DNA of 22,004 nucleotides from Anaerolineae bacterium (lineage in GTDB: Bacteria; Chloroflexota; Anaerolineae; E26-bin7), in assembly GCA_029933115.1 (NCBI GenBank), contig JAOZOT010000003.1, positions 1 through 22,004 of the forward strand, given 5' to 3'. This document shows, piece after piece, positions 1 through 7,048 of the stretch. The notes under the pieces were generated by a model that was not told where the DNA came from, did no database searches, and saw only the letters and a list, made by a program, of their open reading frames with translations. A program made the translations under genes and the position numbers. Every line of letters begins with the position of its first letter. Positions within the stretch are counted from its first letter, which is position 1.

Positions 1-1
1 A

Positions 2-43
2 CTTCGGCTGGCTCGCCGAAGGCAAAAAAGCACCTTTTTTCGG
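2..43. terminator. Tandem hairpins, possible terminator of upstream unit
   Basis: Two inverted repeats sit back to back. CTTCGGC at 2-8 pairs with GCCGAAG at 15-21 around a six-base loop. AAAAAAG at 24-30 pairs with CTTTTTT at 34-40 around a three-base loop. The A-run and T-run would give a U-tract to transcripts coming from either side, as in bidirectional intrinsic terminators. The gene being terminated would lie left of the window. No termination data exist here, so the role is inferred. Confidence 0.4.
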
Positions 44-91
44 CCCCGACCTCCCCGACTTTTCCCCTAAAAAAGGTTGGGGAGGTTGGGG
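44..91. other. Long G:U-tolerant hairpin with tandem 9-mer arms
   Basis: Bases 44-63 can pair with 72-91 as an uninterrupted 20-base-pair RNA stem (four G:U pairs) around an eight-base loop. The 3' arm is a perfect tandem repeat of GGTTGGGGA at 75-83 and 84-92. The 5' arm is a near-tandem of CCCCGACCT. The G-rich arm also fits a two-tetrad G-quadruplex pattern (GG, GGGG, GG, GGGG). No U-tract follows on the + strand, so it is not a classic terminator in that direction. It lies about 380 bases upstream of terS, a zone where cos or pac sites often occur, but nothing identifies it as one. Confidence 0.5.
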
Positions 92-112
92 AAAATAGTG
101 GGCACTTCGAAT

Positions 113-133
113 GCGGGAGGAGCTGCTTCCCGC
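113..133 (+). other. Small hairpin just upstream of first gene's RBS
   Basis: GCGGGA at 113-118 is the reverse complement of TCCCGC at 128-133, with a nine-base loop. It ends four bases before the Shine-Dalgarno-like AGGGAGG at 137-143. It could shape access to the ribosome binding site of the gene starting at 150. It would also lie within the coding region if the alternative ATG at 111 were used, which makes that start less attractive. Confidence 0.3.
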
Positions 134-149
134 TCCAGGGAGGCGAATC

Positions 150-434
150 ATGCGAATGACCACGGTGGAGAAACGGGCCAGACCGAACAAGGCGAAGAAG
201 GCCAGGGAGAAGGACGCGGCGGAGCGCCGGCGAGCCCGTAAGCCCTGGCACGATGGCCACAAGAGAGTGGAGCGGGCCCGAAGCATCACACGGCGGAAGC
301 GCAAGACGCGAGACCGGCGAGCTCCGGCGAAGCCCTCCGTGGCGGACTACCGGCGCAAGATCGAAGGCGGATTCAGTCTGGCCGCCTTCGGCCGGAAGCT
401 GGCGGACATGTTCGGGAGGCGGGCGGCGAAGTAG
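150..434 (+). CDS. Very basic small protein of unknown function
   Basis: This encodes a 94-residue protein of which about 35 residues are Lys or Arg, so it should bind nucleic acid or another acidic partner. I do not recognise the family. The first ~60 residues are a charged, low-complexity helix-prone stretch. The last ~30 (PSVADYRRKI to the end) look like a short folded segment with F and L positions. ATG 150 is chosen because AGGGAGG lies at 137-143 with six bases spacing; an in-frame ATG at 111 lacks a ribosome site, and ATG 156 is a further option. The gene ends 38 bases before terS, a place where many phages carry an HNH nuclease; no HNH motif is visible here. A packaging accessory role is only a guess. 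Confidence 0.6.
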   Translation: MRMTTVEKRARPNKAKKAREKDAAERRRARKPWHDGHKRVERARSITRRKRKTRDRRAPAKPSVADYRRKIEGGFSLAAFGRKLADMFGRRAAK

Positions 435-450
435 GACGCGTGCTATAATT
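431..450 (+). promoter_or_regulatory. Putative extended -10 promoter before terS
   Basis: TGCTATAAT at 441-449 is a perfect extended -10 element (TG, one base, TATAAT) in the short gap between the basic protein and terS. No good -35 hexamer is seen 17 bases upstream, which is tolerated for extended -10 promoters. The preceding GTAGGACGCG recurs at 2757 before another CTATAATT. A transcript starting near 456 would carry AGGAGG at 460-465, the terS ribosome site. Activity is inferred from sequence only and assumes a sigma-70-like host factor. Confidence 0.5.
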
Positions 451-472
451 CAGGGCGACAGGAGGCGCCCCC

Positions 473-1006
473 ATGGCTGGTGGGATACGAGGACGCAAGC
501 CGAAGCCGAAGGTGATCCACCTTCTGGGGAATCCGAATTGGCGCGCGAAGGCGAAGGAGCGCCGGGACTATCCGGAGCCGAAGGGCGAGCTCCCAGATGA
601 TCCTCCGGACTGGCTCACATTCGAAGCGGCCCAGGAGTGGCGCCGGGTGGTGGCCTCGATGAAGGCCACCGGCGTCTTCGCCCAGGTGGACGCTTCCGCC
701 CTGGCGCAATACTGTTACTGGTTCGGCCAGTTCCGCCAGTTCGCATGGGAAGCCGAAGGTGTGGAGCCCTATTGCTTCACGGCCATGGGCGGCCTGAAGG
801 AACACCCTCTCCAGCGACTCGTCCGGGAGGCCTCACGGAAGACCTTGGAGTTCGCGGCCCACCTGGGTCTCACACCCGTGGCCCGCATGCGCCTGGGCCA
901 GGATAAGAAGGATCCACCTGAAGACCCGTTCAACGAACACGAAACGCCAGCCCCGGCGGGGAAGCGCAAGACGGGCCGCCCGCGCAAGTCTGAAGGCGCG
1001 AACTAG
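473..1006 (+). CDS. terS: Terminase small subunit, P27 family
   Basis: The 177-residue protein is the DNA-recognition subunit of the packaging motor; it binds the phage DNA near the cos or pac site and hands it to the large subunit. The N-terminal motif GRKPKPKVIHLLGNP (residues 7-21) is typical of the P27-type small terminase family, and the length is normal for it. Residues ~48-145 are helical with a conserved-looking W-rich core. The C-terminus is Pro/Lys rich and contains GRPRK at 168-172, similar to an AT-hook core. ATG 473 follows AGGAGG at 460-465. The large subunit lies directly downstream, as expected. Family recognition is from memory of the motif; no search was run. Confidence 0.9.
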   Translation: MAGGIRGRKPKPKVIHLLGNPNWRAKAKERRDYPEPKGELPDDPPDWLTFEAAQEWRRVVASMKATGVFAQVDASALAQYCYWFGQFRQFAWEAEGVEPYCFTAMGGLKEHPLQRLVREASRKTLEFAAHLGLTPVARMRLGQDKKDPPEDPFNEHETPAPAGKRKTGRPRKSEGAN

Positions 1007-1046
1007 GAAGATCCGAGACGCCTGGGAACACGTCATCCAGGAGGAG

Positions 1047-2831
1047 GTGGATCGGGGCACGGCCTACGCCCTGGAGGTTGTCCGGGGCGGGATCCCCGTG
1101 GGGAAGCTGAACCTCCTGGCCTGTGTCCGCCACCTCGAAGACCTGGAGCGGATCGGGGATCCGTCCTTCTCCTACACCTATGACGCCCAGAAGGGCCGGG
1201 CCGCCGTTCGGTTCTTCGAGCTCCTTCCCCACACGAAGGGACGCTGGGCCCGGAAGGATCCGGCCACGGGCCGGCGCTACCGGTTGAAGCTGGAGCCCTG
1301 GCAAGCCTTCATCGTGATGAGCCTCTTCGGCTGGGTGGACGTGGCCACCGGGCTCCGCCGGTTCGTGGTGGCGTATATCGAGATCCCCAGGAAGAACGGG
1401 AAGACCACCCTGGCCGCCGGCGTGGTCCTGAAGATGGTGGCCTTTGATGATGAACCCGGGGCCCGCGTCTACTGTACCGCCACCATCAAAGACCAGGCAA
1501 AGCTATGCTGGGGCGAAGCGCGGGACATGGTGAACGCGGAGCCAGCTCTCCGGAAGCGACTGGAGGTTCAGGACTACACTAGCACGATCAGCCATGCCGC
1601 GTCCGGGTCCACACTTCAACCCCTGGGGAAGGACACGAAGCACCATGACGGGCTGAATATCAGCGCGGCCGTCCTGGACGAGCTCCACCAGCACCCTACC
1701 AGCGCCATGGTTGACGTGGTGGCCACGGCCTTCGGTTCCAGAGAACAGCCGATCCGATTCGAGATCACCACGGCCGGGGACGGTCAGGAAGGTGTGTGCT
1801 GGGCTCATCACGAGTACACCCGGAAGGTGGTGGAGCGCCTTCACACGGATGAGACCTGGTTCGGGTTCATCGCCCACATGGATGAGAAGGACGACCCGAT
1901 GAAGGAGGCCACCTGGCGCAAGGCGAATCCGAATTGGGGCGTCTCCGTCTCCCCGGCCTACATTCGAAGACAGTTCACGGAAGCCGAAGGCATGCCGGGT
2001 TTCCTGAAGGCGGTGAAGCGTCTTCACCTGAACCTGTGGAGTAAGGGAGCTGGGAACTGGCTAGACATGGACAGGTGGGACCGGTGCGCCCCACCGTCCG
2101 ATCTCTGCCAGGCCGTCCGCCGGTTGAAGACCTGGCGAAAGAGACTCCGAGGAGAGCTCTGTTATGCTGGCCTGGACCTGGCGGCCACGTCCGATCTGGT
2201 GGCCCTGGTCCTGGCCTTCCCCGGAGAGCGGGACGCCGATGGGAAGCGGGACTTCACCCTCCTCCCCTGGTTCTTCTGTCCTGAAGAGACCATCGAGCTC
2301 CGGAGCCGGAGGGATAAGGTTCCGTATGATCTGTGGCGTGAAGAAGGCCTGATAATCGCCACTGAAGGGGACGTGACGGATTACGCCAGCATTCGGGAGC
2401 TCATCACCGGGTACACCCGAAGCGGGGAAGAGCTTCCCGATTCCCTGGCGGATCTCTATGATATACAGGAGATCGCGTTTGACCCGTGGAACGCGTCCTA
2501 TCTGGTGAGTGAACTACAGGAGGATGGGGCCCCCATGGTGGAGCATCGCCAGGGCTGGAGGAGCATGGCCGCCCCCACAAGGGAGTTCGGGATCCTCGTG
2601 AAGACCGGGAGACTGAAACACCTGGCCCACCCGATCATGCGCTGGATGGCCTCAAACATAGTGGTGAAGACGGATCCAGCCGGGAACATGAAACCGGACC
2701 GGGACGAGTCCGCGAAGCATGGGAAGATCGACGGAATCGTGGCCGGCATCATGAGCGTAGGACGCGCTATAATTGCAATGGGAGGAGATCGGTCCCCATA
2801 TTCTGAGACGCGCGGACTGACTGTGCTATGA
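1047..2831 (+). CDS. terL: Terminase large subunit (ATPase-nuclease)
   Basis: This is the motor that hydrolyses ATP to push DNA into the prohead and cuts the genome. The ATPase half shows Walker A PRKNGKT (residues 114-120 from GTG 1047) and Walker B AAVLDELH (207-214, D211/E212). The nuclease half shows an acidic motif GLDLAATSDL (D377), FDPWN (D479) and KIDGIVAG (D562). This layout fits HK97-type large terminases. The start is uncertain: no ATG precedes the conserved N-terminal region, and GTG 1047 has AGGAGG at 1039-1044, only two bases away. The frame stays open leftward into terS, so a non-standard start (for example ATC at 1011 or CTG at 990) is possible. The stop overlaps the ATG of the next small gene (ATGA). 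Confidence 0.95.
   Translation: MDRGTAYALEVVRGGIPVGKLNLLACVRHLEDLERIGDPSFSYTYDAQKGRAAVRFFELLPHTKGRWARKDPATGRRYRLKLEPWQAFIVMSLFGWVDVATGLRRFVVAYIEIPRKNGKTTLAAGVVLKMVAFDDEPGARVYCTATIKDQAKLCWGEARDMVNAEPALRKRLEVQDYTSTISHAASGSTLQPLGKDTKHHDGLNISAAVLDELHQHPTSAMVDVVATAFGSREQPIRFEITTAGDGQEGVCWAHHEYTRKVVERLHTDETWFGFIAHMDEKDDPMKEATWRKANPNWGVSVSPAYIRRQFTEAEGMPGFLKAVKRLHLNLWSKGAGNWLDMDRWDRCAPPSDLCQAVRRLKTWRKRLRGELCYAGLDLAATSDLVALVLAFPGERDADGKRDFTLLPWFFCPEETIELRSRRDKVPYDLWREEGLIIATEGDVTDYASIRELITGYTRSGEELPDSLADLYDIQEIAFDPWNASYLVSELQEDGAPMVEHRQGWRSMAAPTREFGILVKTGRLKHLAHPIMRWMASNIVVKTDPAGNMKPDRDESAKHGKIDGIVAGIMSVGRAIIAMGGDRSPYSETRGLTVL
2757..2774 (+). promoter_or_regulatory. Second copy of GTAGGACGCG-CTATAATT element
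   Basis: GTAGGACGCGCTATAATT lies inside the 3' end of terL, about 55 bases before the small membrane-protein gene and 210 before portal. It matches the element at 431-450 at all 18 bases apart from a missing internal TG. It contains TATAAT at 2768-2773. It also encodes Val-Gly-Arg-Ala-Ile-Ile in terL using ATA and ATT, codons uncommon in the head genes. It may be a promoter for the portal-protease group or a binding site shared with the terS leader; neither is shown. Confidence 0.4.
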
Positions 2832-2986
2832 TTATAGACCTGGCCTGGCTTGTGGGCTGGATCATCGTGGCCGTGGGCGCCTATCTGGGCGGCCTCCCCG
2901 TGATTCTCCTGGCCATTGGTTCGTTCATTTCCCACGTGGCGGCCGGGTTCGCCATGAAGGGTGAAGCCGAAAAGGAGACGTCATGA
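2828..2986 (+). CDS. Small two-helix membrane protein, unknown role
   Basis: A 52-residue frame fits exactly between terL and portal with four-base ATGA overlaps on both sides (2828-2831 and 2983-2986), which strongly suggests translational coupling and a real gene. The sequence begins MIIDLAWLVGWIIVAV. It has two hydrophobic stretches at about residues 5-20 and 23-42, split by a Gly-Gly-Leu-Pro turn, followed by a short charged tail (KGEAEKETS). This is the profile of a two-span inner-membrane protein. Size and topology resemble small holins or superinfection proteins, but the location among packaging genes argues for something else, and I do not recognise the family. I find no other coding explanation for this gap. 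Confidence 0.65.
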   Translation: MIIDLAWLVGWIIVAVGAYLGGLPVILLAIGSFISHVAAGFAMKGEAEKETS

Positions 2987-4563
2987 AGGGCCTTCTTCGG
3001 TCATTTCTCCGCCCGAAAAATCTCACCCTCTCCGAATGGGGAAACCTCTTGGAGCTGGGATTCAACGGGGCGCCGGCCACGTCCGGCGTCTTCGTGAGTG
3101 AGGGAACGGCCATGCGGATCTCCACCGTGTGGTCCTGTCAACGGCTCCTCACGGAGACGGTGATGGGGCTCCCCTTGGAATCGTTTAAACGGCTCGAAGG
3201 GGAGGCCAGGGAGAAGGACCCAGGGTTCCACGTGGCCCGTATCCTGGCGGCTCCGAATCCGGAAATGACGCTGGAACAGCTCCTGGAGTTCATCATGATG
3301 CGGCTCCTGAGCCGGGGGAACGCGTACATTCGAATCCGCCGGTTCATGAACGGGCGGCCGGCGGAGTTCTGGCCCATCGCCGGCGAGGTGTTCCCGGAAC
3401 GGCCGGATCCCCTGGGCCCCATCGTCTACCAGGTGATGGCCCCCAGGAAGCCCGGCGGGACGGATACCGTGATGGAGACCCTGGACCCGGATGACGTATG
3501 GCATGTTCCGGGCCTGGCCTTCAACGGTCTCGTGGGGCTGAACCCTATCGAGCATGCCCGGAACATGTTTGGCCTGGCCCTGGCCACGGAGGAGCATGGG
3601 AGCCGCCTCTTCAGCAATGGGGCCCGGCCGTCCGGGCTCCTCTCCACTCCGGGGGTCCTGAAGAAGGGCGGCTGGGAGCGCGTCCGGAAGGACTGGCAGG
3701 AAGTCTATGGTGGCGTCCACAACGCGGGGAAGACGGTGGTCCTGGAGCATGGCATGACCTACCAGGCCATGGGCCTTTCGAATGAGGACGCGCAATTCCT
3801 GGAGACGCGTCAGTTCCAGGGCGAAGAGGTGGCCCGGTTCTATCGCGTGCCGCCCCACATGGTGGGCCTGGCGAAAGACCTCCCCAGGGCGAACATGGAG
3901 CAACAGGGCCGGGAGTTCCGGCTCTACTCGATCCATCCCTGGACGGTCCGGATCGTCTCCTCCGCCCATCGCCAGGTGTTCCTGGAACGGGATCGGAGGA
4001 GTCACTTCCTGGCCTTTGATACCGCCGAGCTCGAAGCCCCGGACGCCGAAACGAAGTCAAAGGTGTGGGCCGTGGAACGGAATTGGGGCCTCTCGAATTC
4101 GAACGAGATCCGCGCCAGGAAGAACATGAATCCCATCGAAGGCGGCGATGAATACATGGTCCCGGGGAACATGGTTCCCCTGGGAGAGGTGGGAAGCACC
4201 GGCGGGGAGAAGGGCCCGGGGAGCCAGCAAGGGATTCGACAGGACCAGGAGCTCTCCGCCCGGGAGCGCGCGATGATCCGGGACACGGCCCGGCGCGCCG
4301 TGAAGCGGGAGCTGGGATACCTCTCGAAGCTGGACAGGGGCAAGGCCACGGCGAAGGGCCTGGTGGAGTGGTACGGGCGCCACGCTGAATTCCTTTCCCG
4401 GGCTCTCCACATTCCCCTGGACGCGGCCCACGTGTTCACCCGGTGCCGTTGCGCGGCCGTGGCCCTGGCCGTGGAAGAGGAGCGCCTGGGGGCTCTCATC
4501 GAGGAGTTCCAGGAGGACGACGGGGAAGCTCTCACCCAGGAGGTGATCCATGCCGGACGTTGA
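2983..4563 (+). CDS. Portal protein, HK97 type
   Basis: The 526-residue protein forms the dodecameric ring at one capsid vertex through which DNA enters and leaves and to which the tail connector binds. Family hallmarks are visible: the early segment STVWSCQRLL...GLPLESF (47-68), SRGNAYI (110-116), the beta-rich segment ending in DDVWHVPG (170-177), GLNPIEHAR (185-193) and FSNGARPSGLL (210-220). The C-terminal ~130 residues are polar and rich in Glu, Gly and Arg, as in other portals. ATG 2983 overlaps the stop of the membrane-protein gene. The 3' end overlaps the protease start by 14 bases. Length is somewhat above the HK97 portal, owing to the C-terminal extension after about residue 405. 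Confidence 0.93.
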   Translation: MKGLLRSFLRPKNLTLSEWGNLLELGFNGAPATSGVFVSEGTAMRISTVWSCQRLLTETVMGLPLESFKRLEGEAREKDPGFHVARILAAPNPEMTLEQLLEFIMMRLLSRGNAYIRIRRFMNGRPAEFWPIAGEVFPERPDPLGPIVYQVMAPRKPGGTDTVMETLDPDDVWHVPGLAFNGLVGLNPIEHARNMFGLALATEEHGSRLFSNGARPSGLLSTPGVLKKGGWERVRKDWQEVYGGVHNAGKTVVLEHGMTYQAMGLSNEDAQFLETRQFQGEEVARFYRVPPHMVGLAKDLPRANMEQQGREFRLYSIHPWTVRIVSSAHRQVFLERDRRSHFLAFDTAELEAPDAETKSKVWAVERNWGLSNSNEIRARKNMNPIEGGDEYMVPGNMVPLGEVGSTGGEKGPGSQQGIRQDQELSARERAMIRDTARRAVKRELGYLSKLDRGKATAKGLVEWYGRHAEFLSRALHIPLDAAHVFTRCRCAAVALAVEEERLGALIEEFQEDDGEALTQEVIHAGR

Positions 4564-5620
4564 CAGGGAAGCGCCGAACCGGAATCACACTCAGTCTGTT
4601 CTATTCCGGAAGGACGAGTGGACCCGGGCGGAGTCCCGGGAGTGGTTGGTGGAACACGATCATTTCACCGATGGGTACGAAGAGACGGAGAACCTTCACC
4701 GCTGGCGCCAGTATCAACCGGACGCGGGCCGCTTCCGGTACAGGAACGAACAGATCGGGGACGGGATCACCCTGGTCCTGGCCTTTAGGAAGGACGAAGA
4801 CATGCTGGGGCATCCATTCTCGAAGAAGAAGCCGTTCCGGGGATTCTGGGCCGGCCCCACCTGGGCCCAGGAGGAAGAGGAACACCCGAAGGACCAGGAG
4901 GAGGAAGAGGAGCATCCCATGGCCCAGGAGGAGGAAAAGGAACATCCCATGGCGGAGCTCCTTCTCTTCGACGTTATCGGGCCCGACTTCTTCGGGGACG
5001 GGATCACCGGGCTACAGGTCCGGGAAGCCTTCGCCACCTTGGGAGGCCAGGACGTTCGGGTTCGCATCAATTCGCCCGGCGGTGATGTCTTCGAGGGGCT
5101 GGCGATCCATAACGCTCTTCGGGATCACCCGGGCCGGGTCCAGGTAGTGGTGGACGCCCTGGCCGCCAGCGCGGCCGCCATCGTGGCCATGGCCGGGGAC
5201 GAGATTCTGATGGTGGAGAACGCCACCCTGATGATCCATGAGCCCTGGACGGTGGCCGTGGGAGACGCGGCGGAGCTCCGGGCCCAGGCGGACATCCTGG
5301 AGACCATCAACGCCGGCTTGGTGACTACCTTCGCCAGGCGGACCGGGCTTCCCCGGGATGAGGTGGCCCAGCTCCTTCGGGCGGAGACGTGGCTCTCCGC
5401 CGATCAGGCCGTGGCGGCCGGGTTCGCGGATCGGACCGTGGAGCCGGGTGGTGTCCGGAATCAGTTCGACATGAAACAGTTCAGCAAGCCGAAGCGAGTC
5501 TGGCGGAAAGACGTGGAGAGCTTCCTCTCCCGCCTCCCTCAGGAGGAACAGGACCGGGCCGGGATCCTTCGGACGGAGCGGGCGAAGCTCCGCCTTCGAA
5601 TGGCCATGCTGGACAACTGA
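4550..5620 (+). CDS. ClpP-type prohead maturation protease with N-terminal extension
   Basis: The 356-residue protein joins three parts. Residues ~15-82 form a small domain (RKDEWTRAESREWLVEHDHF, then RFRYRNEQIGDGITLVLAF), a module I associate with phage head proteases or their neighbours. Residues 106-134 are an acidic linker of three imperfect AQEEEEEHPM repeats. Residues ~135-300 are a ClpP/S14-like serine protease: INSPGGDVF (173-181), likely nucleophile S207 in DALAASAAA, likely H230 in LMIHEPW, and RAETWLSADQA, where Glu279 falls where ClpP has its Asp. It should cleave the N-terminal part of the capsid protein inside the prohead. ATG 4550 lies in the portal 3' end after CCCAGGAGG. Internal ATGs at 4919 and 4949, each preceded by purine-rich GGAGGA runs, could give a protease-only form. 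Confidence 0.88.
   Translation: MPDVDREAPNRNHTQSVLFRKDEWTRAESREWLVEHDHFTDGYEETENLHRWRQYQPDAGRFRYRNEQIGDGITLVLAFRKDEDMLGHPFSKKKPFRGFWAGPTWAQEEEEHPKDQEEEEEHPMAQEEEKEHPMAELLLFDVIGPDFFGDGITGLQVREAFATLGGQDVRVRINSPGGDVFEGLAIHNALRDHPGRVQVVVDALAASAAAIVAMAGDEILMVENATLMIHEPWTVAVGDAAELRAQADILETINAGLVTTFARRTGLPRDEVAQLLRAETWLSADQAVAAGFADRTVEPGGVRNQFDMKQFSKPKRVWRKDVESFLSRLPQEEQDRAGILRTERAKLRLRMAMLDN
4865..4951 (+). repeat. Acidic tandem repeat in protease linker
   Basis: Three in-frame units of 27, 30 and 30 bases occupy 4865-4891, 4892-4921 and 4922-4951. They encode AQEEEEHPK, DQEEEEEHPM and AQEEEKEHPM. Each unit has a GGAGGA-rich purine tract, and the second and third end in an ATG. The repeat lies exactly between the N-terminal domain and the ClpP-like domain, so it works as a flexible acidic spacer and possibly as a set of internal translation starts. 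Confidence 0.75.
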
Positions 5621-5795
5621 GCTCCCAGGGAGTATTGTTTAAACGTCAGGGGATTCACGTGGGCCCAGCTCCCGCGCCCCCCGCTTGCTGTGCCGTGTTT
5701 AGCCTCCGGCCTAGCTTCGGAAGCGATTCGGCGCGTAGGACATTGGAACTATGTCTGGCGCGCTTTTCGCGTGCCCGGAGAAATGGAGGAACGGC
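5621..5795 (+). promoter_or_regulatory. 175-base leader before capsid gene
   Basis: This is the longest gap in the head region. It contains GTTTAAACG at 5637-5645 and a partial copy of the GTAGGAC...CTAT element (GTAGGAC at 5735-5741, CTATGT at 5749-5754). It ends with the capsid ribosome site GGAGGA at 5785-5790. No clear -35/-10 pair and no small gene with a ribosome site was found. A separate promoter or translation enhancer for the abundant capsid protein would fit the place but is not proven by the sequence. Confidence 0.35.
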
Positions 5796-7043
5796 ATGAA
5801 GCGAAGCGAGCTCATGGCCGCCCGGGCGGATAAGATCCGCCGAATGAACCAGATCATGGACTCCCTCACGGAGGCCAATCCCATCATGACGGACGCCCAG
5901 GAGGAGGAGTTCACCCGGCTGGAGAGCGAAGCGAAGTCCATGAAGCTCACGCTGAACCGGCTGGACACCTCCCGCGCCCTCATGAAGGATCTGGACGTCC
6001 CCACCGATCTGGTGGCCGTCCCCGATCCGGCCCAGAACACTCTCCGGAAGCCGGACGGTGAATCCGGCTTCCAGAACTTCGCGGAGTTCCTGTTCGCCGC
6101 CGTGAAAAAGCCCAGCGATCCCCGCCTGGCACAGTACCGGAACGAACAGAGCATGGGCACCGGTGCCAAGGGCGGATTCGCCGTTCCCCAGCAATGGTCC
6201 CAGGAACTCCTCCGGGTGGATCCCATGGAAGCCGTGGTGGAGCCCAGGGCCCGGGATATCCCGGCCGGCTCTCCGCCGGATTCGGAGATCACGTTCCCGG
6301 CCCTGAACCAGCGGAGCAGTTCGAACATGTATGGTGGCGTGACCGTGAGCTGGATCGGTGAAGGCGGGACGAAGCCTGAGACGGACGCCGATCTGGATGA
6401 GATCACCTTGAAGCCTCAGGAACTCGCCGCCCATATCGTCACCTCGGACAAGCTCCTTCGGAATTGGGCCGCCGCGTCCGCGTTCCTGGGTGAGCTCCTT
6501 CGGTCCGCCATGGTGGCGGAGAAGGATCTCCGCTTCCTCCAGGGAGACGGGATCGCGAAGCCCCGGGGGATCATCGGTTCGGGCATGGAGGTGGCCGTGA
6601 ATCGCGCGGGCGCCGGTCTGATCGATCTGGTGGACATCACCGGCATGCTGGCCCTGTTCAAGGGGGAGAATCCGATCTGGGTGGCGAACCGTTCCACCCT
6701 TCCCCAGCTCTACACCATCGAGGACGCGGCGGGGAACTCCCTCTTCGTGGCCAACGTGGTCGGGGCCGCCGGCCAGTCCCTCTTCGGTTTCCCCATCGTG
6801 TGGAGCGAACGCGTTCCCGCCCTGGGGACGAAGGGCGACCTGATGCTGGCGGACATGCGGAAGTACCTCATCAAACCGGGTTCCGGTCCCTTCGTGGGGA
6901 GCTCCGAACACGTGTACTTCACCACGAACAAAACCGTGGTGAAGGCCTTCCTGAACGTGGACGGCCAGCCCCAGGCCACCGGGCCGATCCTCTCCGAAGA
7001 CAACGTGGAGCGGTCCCCGTTCGTGGTCCTCGACGTTCCGTAA
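5796..7043 (+). CDS. Major capsid protein, HK97 fold
   Basis: The 415-residue protein is the main shell subunit. Residues 1-~65 are charged and predicted coiled coil (EEEFTRLESEAKSMKLTLNR), matching the HK97 delta/scaffold domain that the upstream protease removes. After a linker comes the family signature GTGAKGGFAVP (121-131) at the start of the HK97 fold, then SWIGEGGTKPETD (185-197), LQGDGIAKPRGI (248-259) and GFPIVWSERVP. ATG 5796 is chosen because GGAGGA lies five bases upstream; an in-frame ATG at 5751 has no ribosome site. The cleavage site probably lies near residues 85-120, but no residue can be named. The leader and the structured trailer isolate this gene, as expected for a highly expressed protein. 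Confidence 0.93.
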   Translation: MKRSELMAARADKIRRMNQIMDSLTEANPIMTDAQEEEFTRLESEAKSMKLTLNRLDTSRALMKDLDVPTDLVAVPDPAQNTLRKPDGESGFQNFAEFLFAAVKKPSDPRLAQYRNEQSMGTGAKGGFAVPQQWSQELLRVDPMEAVVEPRARDIPAGSPPDSEITFPALNQRSSSNMYGGVTVSWIGEGGTKPETDADLDEITLKPQELAAHIVTSDKLLRNWAAASAFLGELLRSAMVAEKDLRFLQGDGIAKPRGIIGSGMEVAVNRAGAGLIDLVDITGMLALFKGENPIWVANRSTLPQLYTIEDAAGNSLFVANVVGAAGQSLFGFPIVWSERVPALGTKGDLMLADMRKYLIKPGSGPFVGSSEHVYFTTNKTVVKAFLNVDGQPQATGPILSEDNVERSPFVVLDVP

Positions 7044-7048
7044 ACGCC

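Noticed and set aside
4443..5147. A 234-codon + strand frame overlapping portal and protease
   Set aside because: It is Arg/Gly/Ser-rich shadow sequence with no domain and lies under two well-supported genes.
5751..5795. Upstream ATG for the capsid protein
   Set aside because: There is no ribosome site ahead of it, while ATG 5796 has GGAGGA at ideal distance and gives the usual family N-terminus.
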